Assembly: GCA_021776915.1 (NCBI GenBank) | Contig: JAIQZU010000006.1 | Location: 90,259-154,258, forward strand | Source of the DNA: Candidatus Scalindua sp. | Lineage (GTDB): Bacteria; Planctomycetota; Brocadiia; Brocadiales; Scalinduaceae | DNA: 64,000 bases | Direction: 5' to 3' | Shown: piece after piece, positions 16,930 to 24,598 of the stretch | How the letters are laid out: every line of letters starts with the position of its first letter | Position numbering within the stretch: position 1 is the stretch's first letter | Program-made: the position numbers and the translations under genes | The notes under the pieces: model-generated | Seen by the model: the letters and a program-made list of their open reading frames with translations, nothing else | What the model was told of the DNA's origin: nothing | Databases searched by the model: none

Positions 16930-18033
16930 ATGATAGTTAGTTTGAGAAATTTTGATTGGCTGATGTTTCTGGTAGTTTGTTTGTTCCTGGTTATAAGTTT
17001 TTTCTTTGTGTGGAGCGCTGCATCAGAGGCTTATGCCTTTAAACAATTGGTCTGGATAGGCGTTGGCGTGGGTGTTTTTTCCGGCTTGCTGATATTTGAT
17101 TATTTTTCTGTTGGCAAAATTTCGTATATATTTTATTTAATAACCCTCTTTTGTTTGTTTTTAGTTTTGTTATGTGGTAAAACGGTATATGGGGCGCAGA
17201 GGTGGTTAATGGCAGGGCCTGTCTCCATACAGCCTTCCGAGATTATGAAGATAGTCCTTGTCCTGACACTTTCAAGGTGTTTTATGGATAAAAGGAGTAT
17301 TTCCGGATTCACCGGTATTATCTTTCCATTAGCCTTGACACTCCTGCCAATGGCATTAATTATTAAGCAGCCGGATCTGGGCACCAGTTTAATCTTGTTG
17401 CCCATCTTTTTTGCTATTATGTTTGTGTCCGGCGTCAGGATTAAATATATCTTTATACTCATAACTTTCGGCCTGGCCTCAATACCTCTTTTCTGGTTTT
17501 TTGTGCTTAAGAGCTATCAAAAGTCGAGAGTTATAAGTTTCCTCTGGCCTGATACTGTAAGCAGTTGGGGAGAGGGTTACCACAGGATGCAGTCATTAAT
17601 AGCGGTTGGTTCCGGTGGCAGCTTTGGAAGCGGGTGGGGTAGCGGCGTACAAAGTCAGCTTAACTTCCTCCCACAGGGGCATACAGACTTTATTTTTTCT
17701 GTTGTAGCCGAAGAGTGGGGATTCTATAGAAGCTGTGCAATCCTGTGCCTTTATGTGGTTTTTCTTGCATGCAGCATAGGTATTGCCGTAAGTACCAGGG
17801 ATGCTTATGGCAGGTTGATTGTGGCAGGTTTTACGGCAATGTTTGCATCTCAAGTTCTTATAAATGTTGCCATGACAATAGGGCTTGCCCCTATTACCGG
17901 TTTAACATTACCCTTTATCAGTTATGGAGGATCATCTCTGATATCCTCCTTTATAGCATTATCGTTTATGTTTAATGTGAGAATGAGAAGCAGAAGTAGA
18001 ATAGCGTTATCAAATAAGGAATTTTATGAATAA
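16930..18033 (+). CDS. rodA: RodA, SEDS peptidoglycan polymerase
   Basis: A 367-residue protein of about ten membrane helices with SEDS hallmarks: GAQRWLMAGPVSIQPSEIMK, KQPDLGTSLI, GGSFGSGWGSGVQSQLNFLP followed by GHTDFIFSVVAEEWGF, and ITGLTLPFISYGGSSLIS. RodA polymerises glycan strands in the elongasome with PBP2, encoded just before it. The last eight bases overlap the start of the radical SAM gene. ATG at 16930. Confidence 0.96.
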   Translation: MIVSLRNFDWLMFLVVCLFLVISFFFVWSAASEAYAFKQLVWIGVGVGVFSGLLIFDYFSVGKISYIFYLITLFCLFLVLLCGKTVYGAQRWLMAGPVSIQPSEIMKIVLVLTLSRCFMDKRSISGFTGIIFPLALTLLPMALIIKQPDLGTSLILLPIFFAIMFVSGVRIKYIFILITFGLASIPLFWFFVLKSYQKSRVISFLWPDTVSSWGEGYHRMQSLIAVGSGGSFGSGWGSGVQSQLNFLPQGHTDFIFSVVAEEWGFYRSCAILCLYVVFLACSIGIAVSTRDAYGRLIVAGFTAMFASQVLINVAMTIGLAPITGLTLPFISYGGSSLISSFIALSFMFNVRMRSRSRIALSNKEFYE

Positions 18034-19873
18034 TTTCCGTCGTTATGTCGAAGACAAAATTTTGCCTTTTGTGGAAACACCCGGACAATATATAGGCGGT
18101 GAATGGAATTCCATCAAAAAGGATGACAACAGTGTAGATGTTACAGTTGCACTGGCCTTCCCGGATACTTATGCAATCGGGATGTCTCACCAGGGTATGC
18201 AGATCCTATACGGTCTCTTAAACGAGCGCAAAGACACGGCTTGTGAAAGAGTATTTGCGCCATGGTATGATATGGAAGCTGCTTTGAGGAAGCAGGATAT
18301 ACCATTATATTCCCTGGAGTCATTCAGGCCTTTAGGGGAGTTTGATATTATCGGTTTTTCGCTTCAATATGAGATGTCATATACAAATGTGATTAATATG
18401 CTGGACCTTGCAAAGATACCGCTCAGAAGAGAGGAAAGGACAGAGAAAGACCCTTTAATCATTGCAGGCGGGCCTCTGGCCTTTACCCCTGAACCAATCT
18501 CTGATTTTATTGATATTTTCTTTTTGGGTGATGGGGAAGAGAAACTGCCTCAATTTATCGAATGTTTTAAAGCTCTTAAACATTCTGAAAACCTCTCAAG
18601 AGAAGAGAAGATTCTTTCACTTGTTAAAGAGATGAAGAATCTTTATGCTCCTTCTCTTTATGAAGTGTCTTACGATTCTGAGGGCGTTATAAACAAGATG
18701 GAACCAAAACTGCCCGGTATTCCGCCTGTCGTGCGTGGTGCATCAATAAGCAATCTCGGGAAGGCGTATTTTCCGGAAAGCCCTATCGTGCCATATGTGA
18801 AAACGGTCTTTGAACGCATATCCATTGAAGTTATGAGGGGCTGCACACAAGGGTGCAGGTTTTGCCAGGCAGGGATGACAAAAAGGCCAAACAGGATACG
18901 TTCTGTAGATAAAATCCTGAATATGTCAGGAGATTGTTATCGTAATACAGGGCATGACGAAATATCACTTGGGGCATTGTCAATAAGTGATTATCCACAT
19001 CTCAAAGACCTGATGACACGCATGGGTGAGGTCTTTAACCCGAAAGATGTAAACATATCATTTCCTTCCCTGAGAGTTTCAGAAGAGTTAACTGAGTTGC
19101 CTTCTCATCTAAATACCGTACGAAAATCCGGTTTGACGTTTGCGCCTGAGGCGGCAACAACAAGGCTCAGAAAGGTAATCAACAAGAACATAACAAACGA
19201 AGATCTTTTTGCGGGAGTCAGAGAGGCTTATAAAGAGGGATGGAACCTGGTCAAATTGTACTTTATGGTTGGGCTTCCTACAGAGACAGATGAGGACGTT
19301 GAAGAGATAGTAAAGCTGGCTTACAGGGTTTCAGGTCTCGGGAGAGAGGTTAAGGGTTCGGTTGGAAACGTGAATATAACAGTATCTCCTTTCGTTCCCA
19401 AGGCACATACCCCTTTTCAATGGGAACCAATGGTTTCACTGGAAAGACTAAAAGATATAAGGCGCATGATAATGAGCAAGATCAGGCACAGGAGAATTCG
19501 CATCAAATTCAGCAAGCCGGAGAGGAGTATACTGGAAGGAGTATTTGCTCGTGGTGACAGAAGGCTGGGAAAAGTGATCCTTCAGGCCTGGCAGGATGGC
19601 TGCAGGTTTGATGCATGGGATGACTTCTTTGATTATGATAAATGGGTAAGTGCATTTGAGAAAACAGGACTTGATGAAAAGTCTTACTTGTACAGAGAAA
19701 GAGGTGAAGGTGAAGTCCTTCCATGGGATCATGTCAGCAGTGGCATTATAAAGGAATTCCTGGTAAGCGAGAGAAAGAAGTCTTTTGAGCAGGAATTTAC
19801 TCCTGATTGCTTCAGAGATGGTTGCCCTGACTGCGGTGCCTGTGCAAGATCAGAGCATTATGTAAAGGTTTGA
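18026..19873 (+). CDS. TIGR03960-type B12-binding-like radical SAM protein
   Basis: A 615-residue protein with a cobalamin-binding-like N-terminal domain (about 30-220, with HQGMQILYGLLNER and IIAGGPLAFTPEP) and a radical SAM core with C273-x3-C277-x2-C280 (RGCTQGCRFCQAGM). C-terminus ends in a Cys cluster CFRDGCPDCGAC. This long form is widespread next to rodA or next to ribosomal rplU/rne-type genes; the usual partner (TIGR03936-type) would follow but is absent here. Its substrate is unknown. It overlaps rodA by eight bases, so it is the last gene of the elongation operon. Confidence 0.9.
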   Translation: MNNFRRYVEDKILPFVETPGQYIGGEWNSIKKDDNSVDVTVALAFPDTYAIGMSHQGMQILYGLLNERKDTACERVFAPWYDMEAALRKQDIPLYSLESFRPLGEFDIIGFSLQYEMSYTNVINMLDLAKIPLRREERTEKDPLIIAGGPLAFTPEPISDFIDIFFLGDGEEKLPQFIECFKALKHSENLSREEKILSLVKEMKNLYAPSLYEVSYDSEGVINKMEPKLPGIPPVVRGASISNLGKAYFPESPIVPYVKTVFERISIEVMRGCTQGCRFCQAGMTKRPNRIRSVDKILNMSGDCYRNTGHDEISLGALSISDYPHLKDLMTRMGEVFNPKDVNISFPSLRVSEELTELPSHLNTVRKSGLTFAPEAATTRLRKVINKNITNEDLFAGVREAYKEGWNLVKLYFMVGLPTETDEDVEEIVKLAYRVSGLGREVKGSVGNVNITVSPFVPKAHTPFQWEPMVSLERLKDIRRMIMSKIRHRRIRIKFSKPERSILEGVFARGDRRLGKVILQAWQDGCRFDAWDDFFDYDKWVSAFEKTGLDEKSYLYRERGEGEVLPWDHVSSGIIKEFLVSERKKSFEQEFTPDCFRDGCPDCGACARSEHYVKV

Positions 19874-19919
19874 AGATGAAAAAAACCTATACATTTCCGT
19901 AAGTCCTTGTATGGTAATA

Positions 19920-19966
19920 TGGGCGATATTGGACTCGAACCAGTGACCCCTTGCTTGTCGAGCAAG
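19920..19966 (-). tRNA. 3' fragment of a tRNA gene (probably tRNA-Val GAC); likely attachment-site remnant
   Basis: Read on the minus strand, the piece holds an anticodon arm (CTTGC-TCGACAA-GCAAG), a variable loop GGGGTC, a T arm with GGTTCGAGTCC, and a seven-base acceptor half ATCGCCC plus A73. The 5' half (acceptor start GGGCGAT, D arm) is missing on the far side. The base before the anticodon is C where U is nearly universal, so even this half is off-consensus. Duplicated tRNA 3' ends are the usual scar of integrase-mediated insertion. Anticodon assignment is tentative because the arm is nearly palindromic. Confidence 0.55.
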
Positions 19967-20195
19967 AAAAAGAAGAGGTAAAGTTTTTTGGATTGTTTTG
20001 AAGTGTTTTGTACTGTATGGGTTACAGGTCATTACAGGGGGAGTAACTAGCCTTCTGTTTTGACCTATTTTGATTTTTTACTTCACATTTACTTCACACC
20101 CAGACCCCCTCCATTACAACTACATATAGAGCTTTCACATATCAAGCGTAATCAAGTGGTAAATCTGAGGTGTAGTAGGGCTCTCTTTTTACCAC
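19967..20195. other. junction DNA between tRNA fragment and island
   Basis: No gene. Contains repeated CTTCACATTTACTTCACACC, a layout often found downstream of integrase genes next to tRNA attachment sites, but no integrase frame is present. Confidence 0.35.
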
Positions 20196-20300
20196 TTGAC
20201 TTACATAACATAATAGGTTTATATTTGGTTTTATCCAATTCAAACAGCATAAAGACTATACCACAGATTTTGACGTGGATAAGTTGCCTTTAATTAAGTT
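20196..20300 (+). promoter_or_regulatory. promoter-leader repeat, copy 3
   Basis: TTGACT (20196), 17-18 base spacer and TTATAT/TATATT, then the CAATTCAAACAGCATA leader and CCACAG...GACGTGGATAAGTT. More diverged than copies 1 and 2. It is followed by an excellent AAGGAGGT (20311-20318), but the expected start codon position reads ATA and only eight codons follow before TAA, so the gene it once drove seems lost. Confidence 0.65.
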
Positions 20301-20438
20301 TATGTTTTGCAAGGAGGTAAATATATAAACTTACCAAATGCTCCTCCATAAAGTAGTAATCTGGCCTTTCTAGATAATATTACAATAGTGGTGTTATCCT
20401 GAAACTTTATAATTACTTGTTAGCTACGGAAATTCGCA

Positions 20439-20500
20439 GATATCAACACAATCGATTTGTGATGATATCTGTTATAATTCTACCTTAGTATAATGGGAGG
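20439..20500 (+). promoter_or_regulatory. dyad-controlled promoter of the 20506 gene
   Basis: A 31-base dyad (20439-20469) with arms GATATCA.CACAA and TTGTG.TGATATC lies just upstream of TATAAT (20473-20478), covering the -35 region where no good TTGACA is visible. GGGAGG (20495-20500) is the ribosome-binding site. The layout is that of a promoter with an operator or activator site over -35. Confidence 0.6.
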
Positions 20501-20505
20501 GTGTT

Positions 20506-21543
20506 ATGAAACTTGTGTACAGAATAACTATGACGTTACTCTTATGGGGATTAGTTCTTATCCCCATCGTCCCACTTACAGCTCAGGGAACATTGGCCGC
20601 CGACGTCGAAGATACACCTGAGTGGTTGGAAGCGGTCGAACTAAAAAAGGAACTCGATAAAAAGGCAGACATGGTTTCGAGGTCAGAAAAAGAGAAGCTC
20701 GACAGAGAATTCGAACGGATTAGACGCAATCATGAAGATTCCTGCGTCAGAGCAGACAGGTTGGTCGAAAAGGTAAAGAGTCATAACAAAGACGCGCAAG
20801 CTCATGCAGAAGAGGTCGCAAGTTTTAACGCCTCATGTTCTGCGCCCGCATCCCAGTCCGCATGGGAACAGTGTAAGGAGTGGGAGACCCGAATAAATGA
20901 CTGGGGCAACAGAATTGAAGCAAGCAAAGAGAGACTCGACATAATGCTTGAAAAACATAATGGTGAGGCTCTGCACTTCGCACGCTTTGAAGCTGCATTC
21001 AATGAGGCTGTTAGGGAAGCGCTAAAGACTATAACTGAAGGCCAAACATGGGAATTTATCAGCGGAAACGGAAGCCAGTCAATGAGAGTTCAAGTACGTT
21101 CTGATGGTACGTTCTATGTGGAGGGATCTCGCCGATGGAAAGTCTCCGTTCCAGGTTGCAAACCCAATTATTATGACCTGAGATTAATAAATGGAAGATT
21201 TAGCGGTCATTCGGTAAATTTCAAAATGGAGGGGTCAGGGTGTTCAGAAAAGCATGCTACCAACATAGACGCTGAGGGAGAGGCAAACGATTCGTTTCCT
21301 AATGCGAGAAGTGTAAGTGGGACGTTCGACAGTGACATTACGTCCCCCCTCGCTATCAGGTTCATAGATAGCACGGAGTCACTTTCTGAACTGCGCAATT
21401 ATGTAGTAGATGATTTGATCTCATCGGGCGACTTCGATCGTATGGCTGAGGGCAGAGACCTTATAAAAATTAAAGAAGCGGTGAAAAATACGCTGGAACA
21501 AGAAATATTTGAGACCCCATGGAGTGGAAGTAGGATTAAATAA
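20506..21543 (+). CDS. secreted protein of unknown function with coiled-coil region
   Basis: A 345-residue protein with a signal peptide (LLLWGLVLIPIVPLTAQG, cleavage likely after LAA near residue 31). Residues about 40-175 are charged and helical, rich in Glu/Lys, with four Cys (ending CSAPASQSAWEQCKEWE). Residues about 180-270 look strand-rich (ITEGQTWEFISGNGSQSMRV, GSRRWKVSVPGCKPNYYDLR). I do not recognise it. A dyad-linked TATAAT and GGGAGG precede it. First gene of the small island after the tRNA fragment. Confidence 0.7.
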   Translation: MKLVYRITMTLLLWGLVLIPIVPLTAQGTLAADVEDTPEWLEAVELKKELDKKADMVSRSEKEKLDREFERIRRNHEDSCVRADRLVEKVKSHNKDAQAHAEEVASFNASCSAPASQSAWEQCKEWETRINDWGNRIEASKERLDIMLEKHNGEALHFARFEAAFNEAVREALKTITEGQTWEFISGNGSQSMRVQVRSDGTFYVEGSRRWKVSVPGCKPNYYDLRLINGRFSGHSVNFKMEGSGCSEKHATNIDAEGEANDSFPNARSVSGTFDSDITSPLAIRFIDSTESLSELRNYVVDDLISSGDFDRMAEGRDLIKIKEAVKNTLEQEIFETPWSGSRIK

Positions 21544-21739
21544 AAGTAGTAGGGGACGTTCACAAAAGAGTCTGATGCATTCAGTAGCGCTGTGTGTCGT
21601 TGCTAATGCCAAGAATATGGCTTTCAAAACTATTTGCCATCCATTCACTAGTCTTCCAGTTGTAAATAATAATAAATTATTCTTTATGCTTACAATAATT
21701 CTTATTTTTGTTTCTGATTTTGGGAAGGGGGTGGAAAGA

Positions 21740-22087
21740 ATGAAAAAAAATATTAGTCTAATGATTGTTGTTGCTGTGTTCATTGCCTTAGTTCAAGCTG
21801 TGACAGCTGCTGATGCTCTACAGTACCAAAATCTGGTGGCCTTTGAGTGTGAGACAAAATGCGAGGAGGTACATAGCGCATGCTGGAAGAAGTGTCTTGA
21901 AGGGCCAATCGAAGAAAACCAATCTTGTCATGATGCGTGTAATGAAGCGTATAGAAAGTGCATCAGCGATTGTTTGGAAGCTTATAATACCTGGCAAACT
22001 TACAGCTGGGAAGAAATGTGTGCTTTAATGAAGGAACCATTGACGTTCTCTTGCAAGTCATTCCATCTGCCTGCCAGGGGTGACTGA
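21740..22087 (+). CDS. small secreted cysteine-rich protein with two CX3C-X6-CX3C modules
   Basis: A 115-residue protein with a clear signal peptide (MKKNISLMIVVAVFIALVQA, cleavage after VTA). The mature part has two copies of the same cysteine spacing: CETKCEEVHSACWKKC and CHDACNEAYRKCISDC, each C-x3-C-x6-C-x3-C, then two more Cys near the end. This is the spacing of alpha-hairpinin or CHCH-like helical hairpins held by two disulfides. Start at 21740 is chosen because the signal peptide begins there and AAGGGGGTGG precedes it; an upstream in-frame start at 21509 is implausible. Function unknown; an exported hairpin protein next to another exported unknown. Confidence 0.65.
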   Translation: MKKNISLMIVVAVFIALVQAVTAADALQYQNLVAFECETKCEEVHSACWKKCLEGPIEENQSCHDACNEAYRKCISDCLEAYNTWQTYSWEEMCALMKEPLTFSCKSFHLPARGD

Positions 22088-22256
22088 GCTAAGCCATTTT
22101 AAAACTATTTTTGTCCTAGCGCTATGTTGTTAAATTATATTGCTGAACTTTCTTGTCAATTAAAAGTTTCACTAATTTGTAGAATAAACATAAAAATTAA
22201 TGTTAACGAAATCAGAAAATAAGGGGTTTATGTTGTAAGGAAATAATGGTGTTGGA

Positions 22257-22391
22257 ATGTTATTAAGAAACTATATAATAACTGGTTCACCAGTGGACCA
22301 GAAAGTTACTGGATGGGAAAAGGTTGCAGAAAGGTATCGTGCTAAGAGAGAGGAGGGAACTTCAGAATGTGGTTGTTTCGAAGGAACGTGA
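22257..22391 (+). CDS. possible small protein overlapping the next gene
   Basis: A 44-codon frame reading ...PVDQKVTGWEKVAERYRAKR and ending SECGCFEGT. Composition looks coding, and it overlaps the start of the 22367 gene by 25 bases in another frame. Weak ribosome-binding site (AAGGAAATAATGG upstream). It may be a leader peptide or the remnant of a larger gene. Confidence 0.3.
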   Translation: MLLRNYIITGSPVDQKVTGWEKVAERYRAKREEGTSECGCFEGT

Positions 22392-22888
22392 GCACTGAAA
22401 AAGTTGTTGCAATACTCGAAGAGCTAATCAAATCAACAAGCGTCGGTGCTACACATGGGGGGTCGTCAGAAGGAGATACTGATGGCATGCTTTCTGAAAA
22501 AAAAGGTGTTAAAAGAGGATATGTCATCAACATTGCTGATTTGCTGGATCCTTGTGATGAATATGGCGTTCCACGTGGCGAAAAGATAGAATATATAAAC
22601 TACTACCCTAGAGGTGAAGTGGAAAGCTTTGCTATCAGAATAGTCATAGGAGGGTCAGAGGAAATGCAATATCACTTAGAAGATCACACGACAATAGAAG
22701 CTTGGATGCAGATGAGAGATCAGGAAGAACCCCTTTTCGGCGCTTACACCATGGACACCATAACTGAAGCCCTTGAGTACTCAACAGAAAATCCTCTTGA
22801 GAGAAGGTTCATCCAAGAACTTGGGAAAAATATTATTGGTCTTATGGATGCTAAAGATAAATACTACAGCAAAAAATATGGAAGGTAA
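22367..22888 (+). CDS. hypothetical protein
   Basis: A 173-residue soluble protein with no signal peptide, starting MWLFRRNVSTEKVVAILEEL and containing KRGYVINIADLLDPCDEYGV. GGAGG lies ten bases before the ATG (within AGAGAGGAGGGAAC). No known motif seen; the middle is rich in Asp/Glu. It belongs to the small island between the tRNA fragment and mobB. It may act with the short frame that overlaps its start, but nothing more can be said. Confidence 0.6.
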   Translation: MWLFRRNVSTEKVVAILEELIKSTSVGATHGGSSEGDTDGMLSEKKGVKRGYVINIADLLDPCDEYGVPRGEKIEYINYYPRGEVESFAIRIVIGGSEEMQYHLEDHTTIEAWMQMRDQEEPLFGAYTMDTITEALEYSTENPLERRFIQELGKNIIGLMDAKDKYYSKKYGR

Positions 22889-22892
22889 ATCT

Positions 22893-22978
22893 TTATCATA
22901 CCTACAGTAAAATGCGATAACTGCGGTCATTCAGTTGAAGTAAAAGATGCCAAGATGAAAGGGAAGGGTTTGAAGTAG
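22893..22978 (+). pseudogene. zinc-ribbon-like fragment
   Basis: The frame ending at TAG 22976-22978 reads PTVKCDNCGHSVEVKDAKMK, with a CxxC knuckle, but it has no start codon and no second CxxC. Probably the leftover of a small zinc-ribbon gene. Confidence 0.3.
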
Positions 22979-23066
22979 ACTTCATTATAAAAAACCTTTT
23001 GATTTCTCAGAATTGACAAAACATATAAATGAATTGTTTATTTAAGAATTGAAGGATTCCCACCAT

Positions 23067-23570
23067 CTATTTACTCTTTTTAAGATGAATAATGTTTTCT
23101 ATAAAATCCAGGGCCTTATTTGTGTCTTCTGTTGAGAAGCATTTCGTTTTCAGATTTTCATTTATAAGTATTAACTCGTTTTCTCCAGCCTTTTCATCTG
23201 TTTTTGTTTCATTTGAATCTATTATCTTGATTCTGGGAAAGTCATTTCCTCTGTACCCTTCTACAAGCACAATATTCACATCATTAAGATATTTTGTAAT
23301 AATTTCACTTGCTCCGGGTGGGTCCGCCACTCTCTTGATGACGGCGATCTTGTTTTGTGATGTAAGGGCGATTGAATCTGCTCCTGATTGGTAGTACTTG
23401 TACGTATCCTTGCCTTCGTGATCGACCTTAAACTCTTTGATGTTGTATTTGAGGGTTCCTACTCTGTGTCCACGTTCTTTTAATTTTGGAATGAGTGTTC
23501 TGATGAGTGTTGTCTTTCCTGCATTCTGCCTTCCTGCGATGGCTATTATTGTTACTTCTTCAGAATTCAT
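23067..23570 (-). CDS. mobB: molybdopterin-guanine dinucleotide biosynthesis protein MobB
   Basis: A 167-residue P-loop GTPase with Walker A GRQNAGKTT (13-21), HRVGTLKYNIKEFKVDHEGK and the VLVEGYRG motif typical of MobB. It assists MobA in attaching GMP to molybdopterin. Its start overlaps the end of flxA by 11 bases, placing it in the flx-hdr transcript. That suggests a Mo/W-bisPGD enzyme may work with the Flx-Hdr complex, for example a formate dehydrogenase encoded elsewhere. Confidence 0.9.
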   Translation of the reverse strand: MNSEEVTIIAIAGRQNAGKTTLIRTLIPKLKERGHRVGTLKYNIKEFKVDHEGKDTYKYYQSGADSIALTSQNKIAVIKRVADPPGASEIITKYLNDVNIVLVEGYRGNDFPRIKIIDSNETKTDEKAGENELILINENLKTKCFSTEDTNKALDFIENIIHLKKSK

Positions 23571-24393
23571 CTGGCATCTTGCCTATTTCTTCAGCCGTAA
23601 AGACAGGGCCTTCTTTACAAACATAAGTACATCCAATATTACATCTACCGCATTTTCCCAGTCCGCATTTCATTCTGTTCTCAAGGGTAGTGTATACTTT
23701 CTCCTGCTTGAAGCCGAGTTTTTCAAGTACAGGCAGAGTGAACTTAATCATTATGGGAGGCCCGCATACTATAGCGATTGTGTCCTTGCTATCGGGCGCT
23801 GTTTCTTCTACAACAGTTGGTACAAAGCCCACCTTGCCTGTCCAATCCGGCGTTTCTCCACCCGGGTCAACGGTAGTTACCAGGTTAACGTCATCTCTTG
23901 CATTCCATTCCTTAAGTTCGTTCTTATACACCAGGTCTGCAACGGTCTTTGCCCCGTAAACGATGGTTACATTTTTGTACTTGTCTCGCAGGTCTAAACA
24001 GTTCCAGATAACACACCTTAATGGAGGCAATGCGATACCGCCTGCAATGAACACGAGGTTCTTTCCTTCCCACTCTTCTATGGGAAATACATTTCCATAT
24101 GGCCCCCTGAATCCGATAGTATCGCCTACGTTGAGTTCTCTCAGTGCATTGGTTACCCTGCCAGCCTGTCTGAAAGTACATTCGATGTAGTCTTTCCTTG
24201 TGGGTGATGAAGCGATACAAAAGGTAGACTCGCCATAACCAAACACAGAATATAGCGCAAACTGTCCTGCCTGGAATTGGAAATTTTTACCTTCTTCTTC
24301 GTTTAAGAAATTAAGCCTGAATGTTCTCACACCAGGAGCTTCATCTATCGTATCACTGATATTCATAAGATACGGTTTATATATGTTTTCCAT
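23560..24393 (-). CDS. flxA: FlxA-type FAD/NAD(P)H oxidoreductase subunit
   Basis: A 277-residue ferredoxin-NADP reductase-fold protein: FAD part with RTFRLNF, QFQAGQFALYSVFGYGES and CTFRQAGRVTNAL, nucleotide part with VFIAGGIALPPLR and VCGPPIMI, and a C-terminal iron-sulfur motif with C243, C248, C251, C255 and C259 (CGLGKCGRCNIGC). Same family as sulfite reductase AsrB and hydrogenase gamma subunits. In Flx-Hdr complexes it takes electrons from NAD(P)H. Seventh gene of hdrCBA-flxDCBA. An imperfect inverted-repeat element separates it from flxB. Confidence 0.88.
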   Translation of the reverse strand: MENIYKPYLMNISDTIDEAPGVRTFRLNFLNEEEGKNFQFQAGQFALYSVFGYGESTFCIASSPTRKDYIECTFRQAGRVTNALRELNVGDTIGFRGPYGNVFPIEEWEGKNLVFIAGGIALPPLRCVIWNCLDLRDKYKNVTIVYGAKTVADLVYKNELKEWNARDDVNLVTTVDPGGETPDWTGKVGFVPTVVEETAPDSKDTIAIVCGPPIMIKFTLPVLEKLGFKQEKVYTTLENRMKCGLGKCGRCNIGCTYVCKEGPVFTAEEIGKMPDEF

Positions 24394-24460
24394 AATATTT
24401 ACACTTTCTCTCGATAATATGAGAAATTCCTACTCTTCAGGTGATAATTATAGTTTTATA

Positions 24461-24594
24461 AATTCGAAATCCTAAACTAGAAATACGAAACAAATTCAAA
24501 TATCTAATGACAGAAATTCAAGACTATGTTTTGGAACATTTGTATTTGTGATTTAGGCATTGTTTCGAGCTTCGAAATTCGTGCTTCGGATTTT
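24461..24594. repeat. imperfect inverted-repeat element inside the flx operon
   Basis: The start (AATTCGAAATCCTAAACTAG...ACGAAACAAATTCAAAT) and the reverse complement of the end (AAAATCCGAAGCACGAA...CGAAACAA) are recognisably alike. Elements of this GAAATCCGAA...CGAAACAA type are common small dispersed repeats. It fills the whole gap between flxB and flxA. Confidence 0.6.
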
Positions 24595-24598
24595 ATCA

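Noticed and set aside
19951..19967. Forward-strand tRNA-Asp reading of the anticodon arm
   Set aside because: The arm is palindromic, but the T arm (GGTTCGAGTCC) and acceptor end are only on the minus strand.
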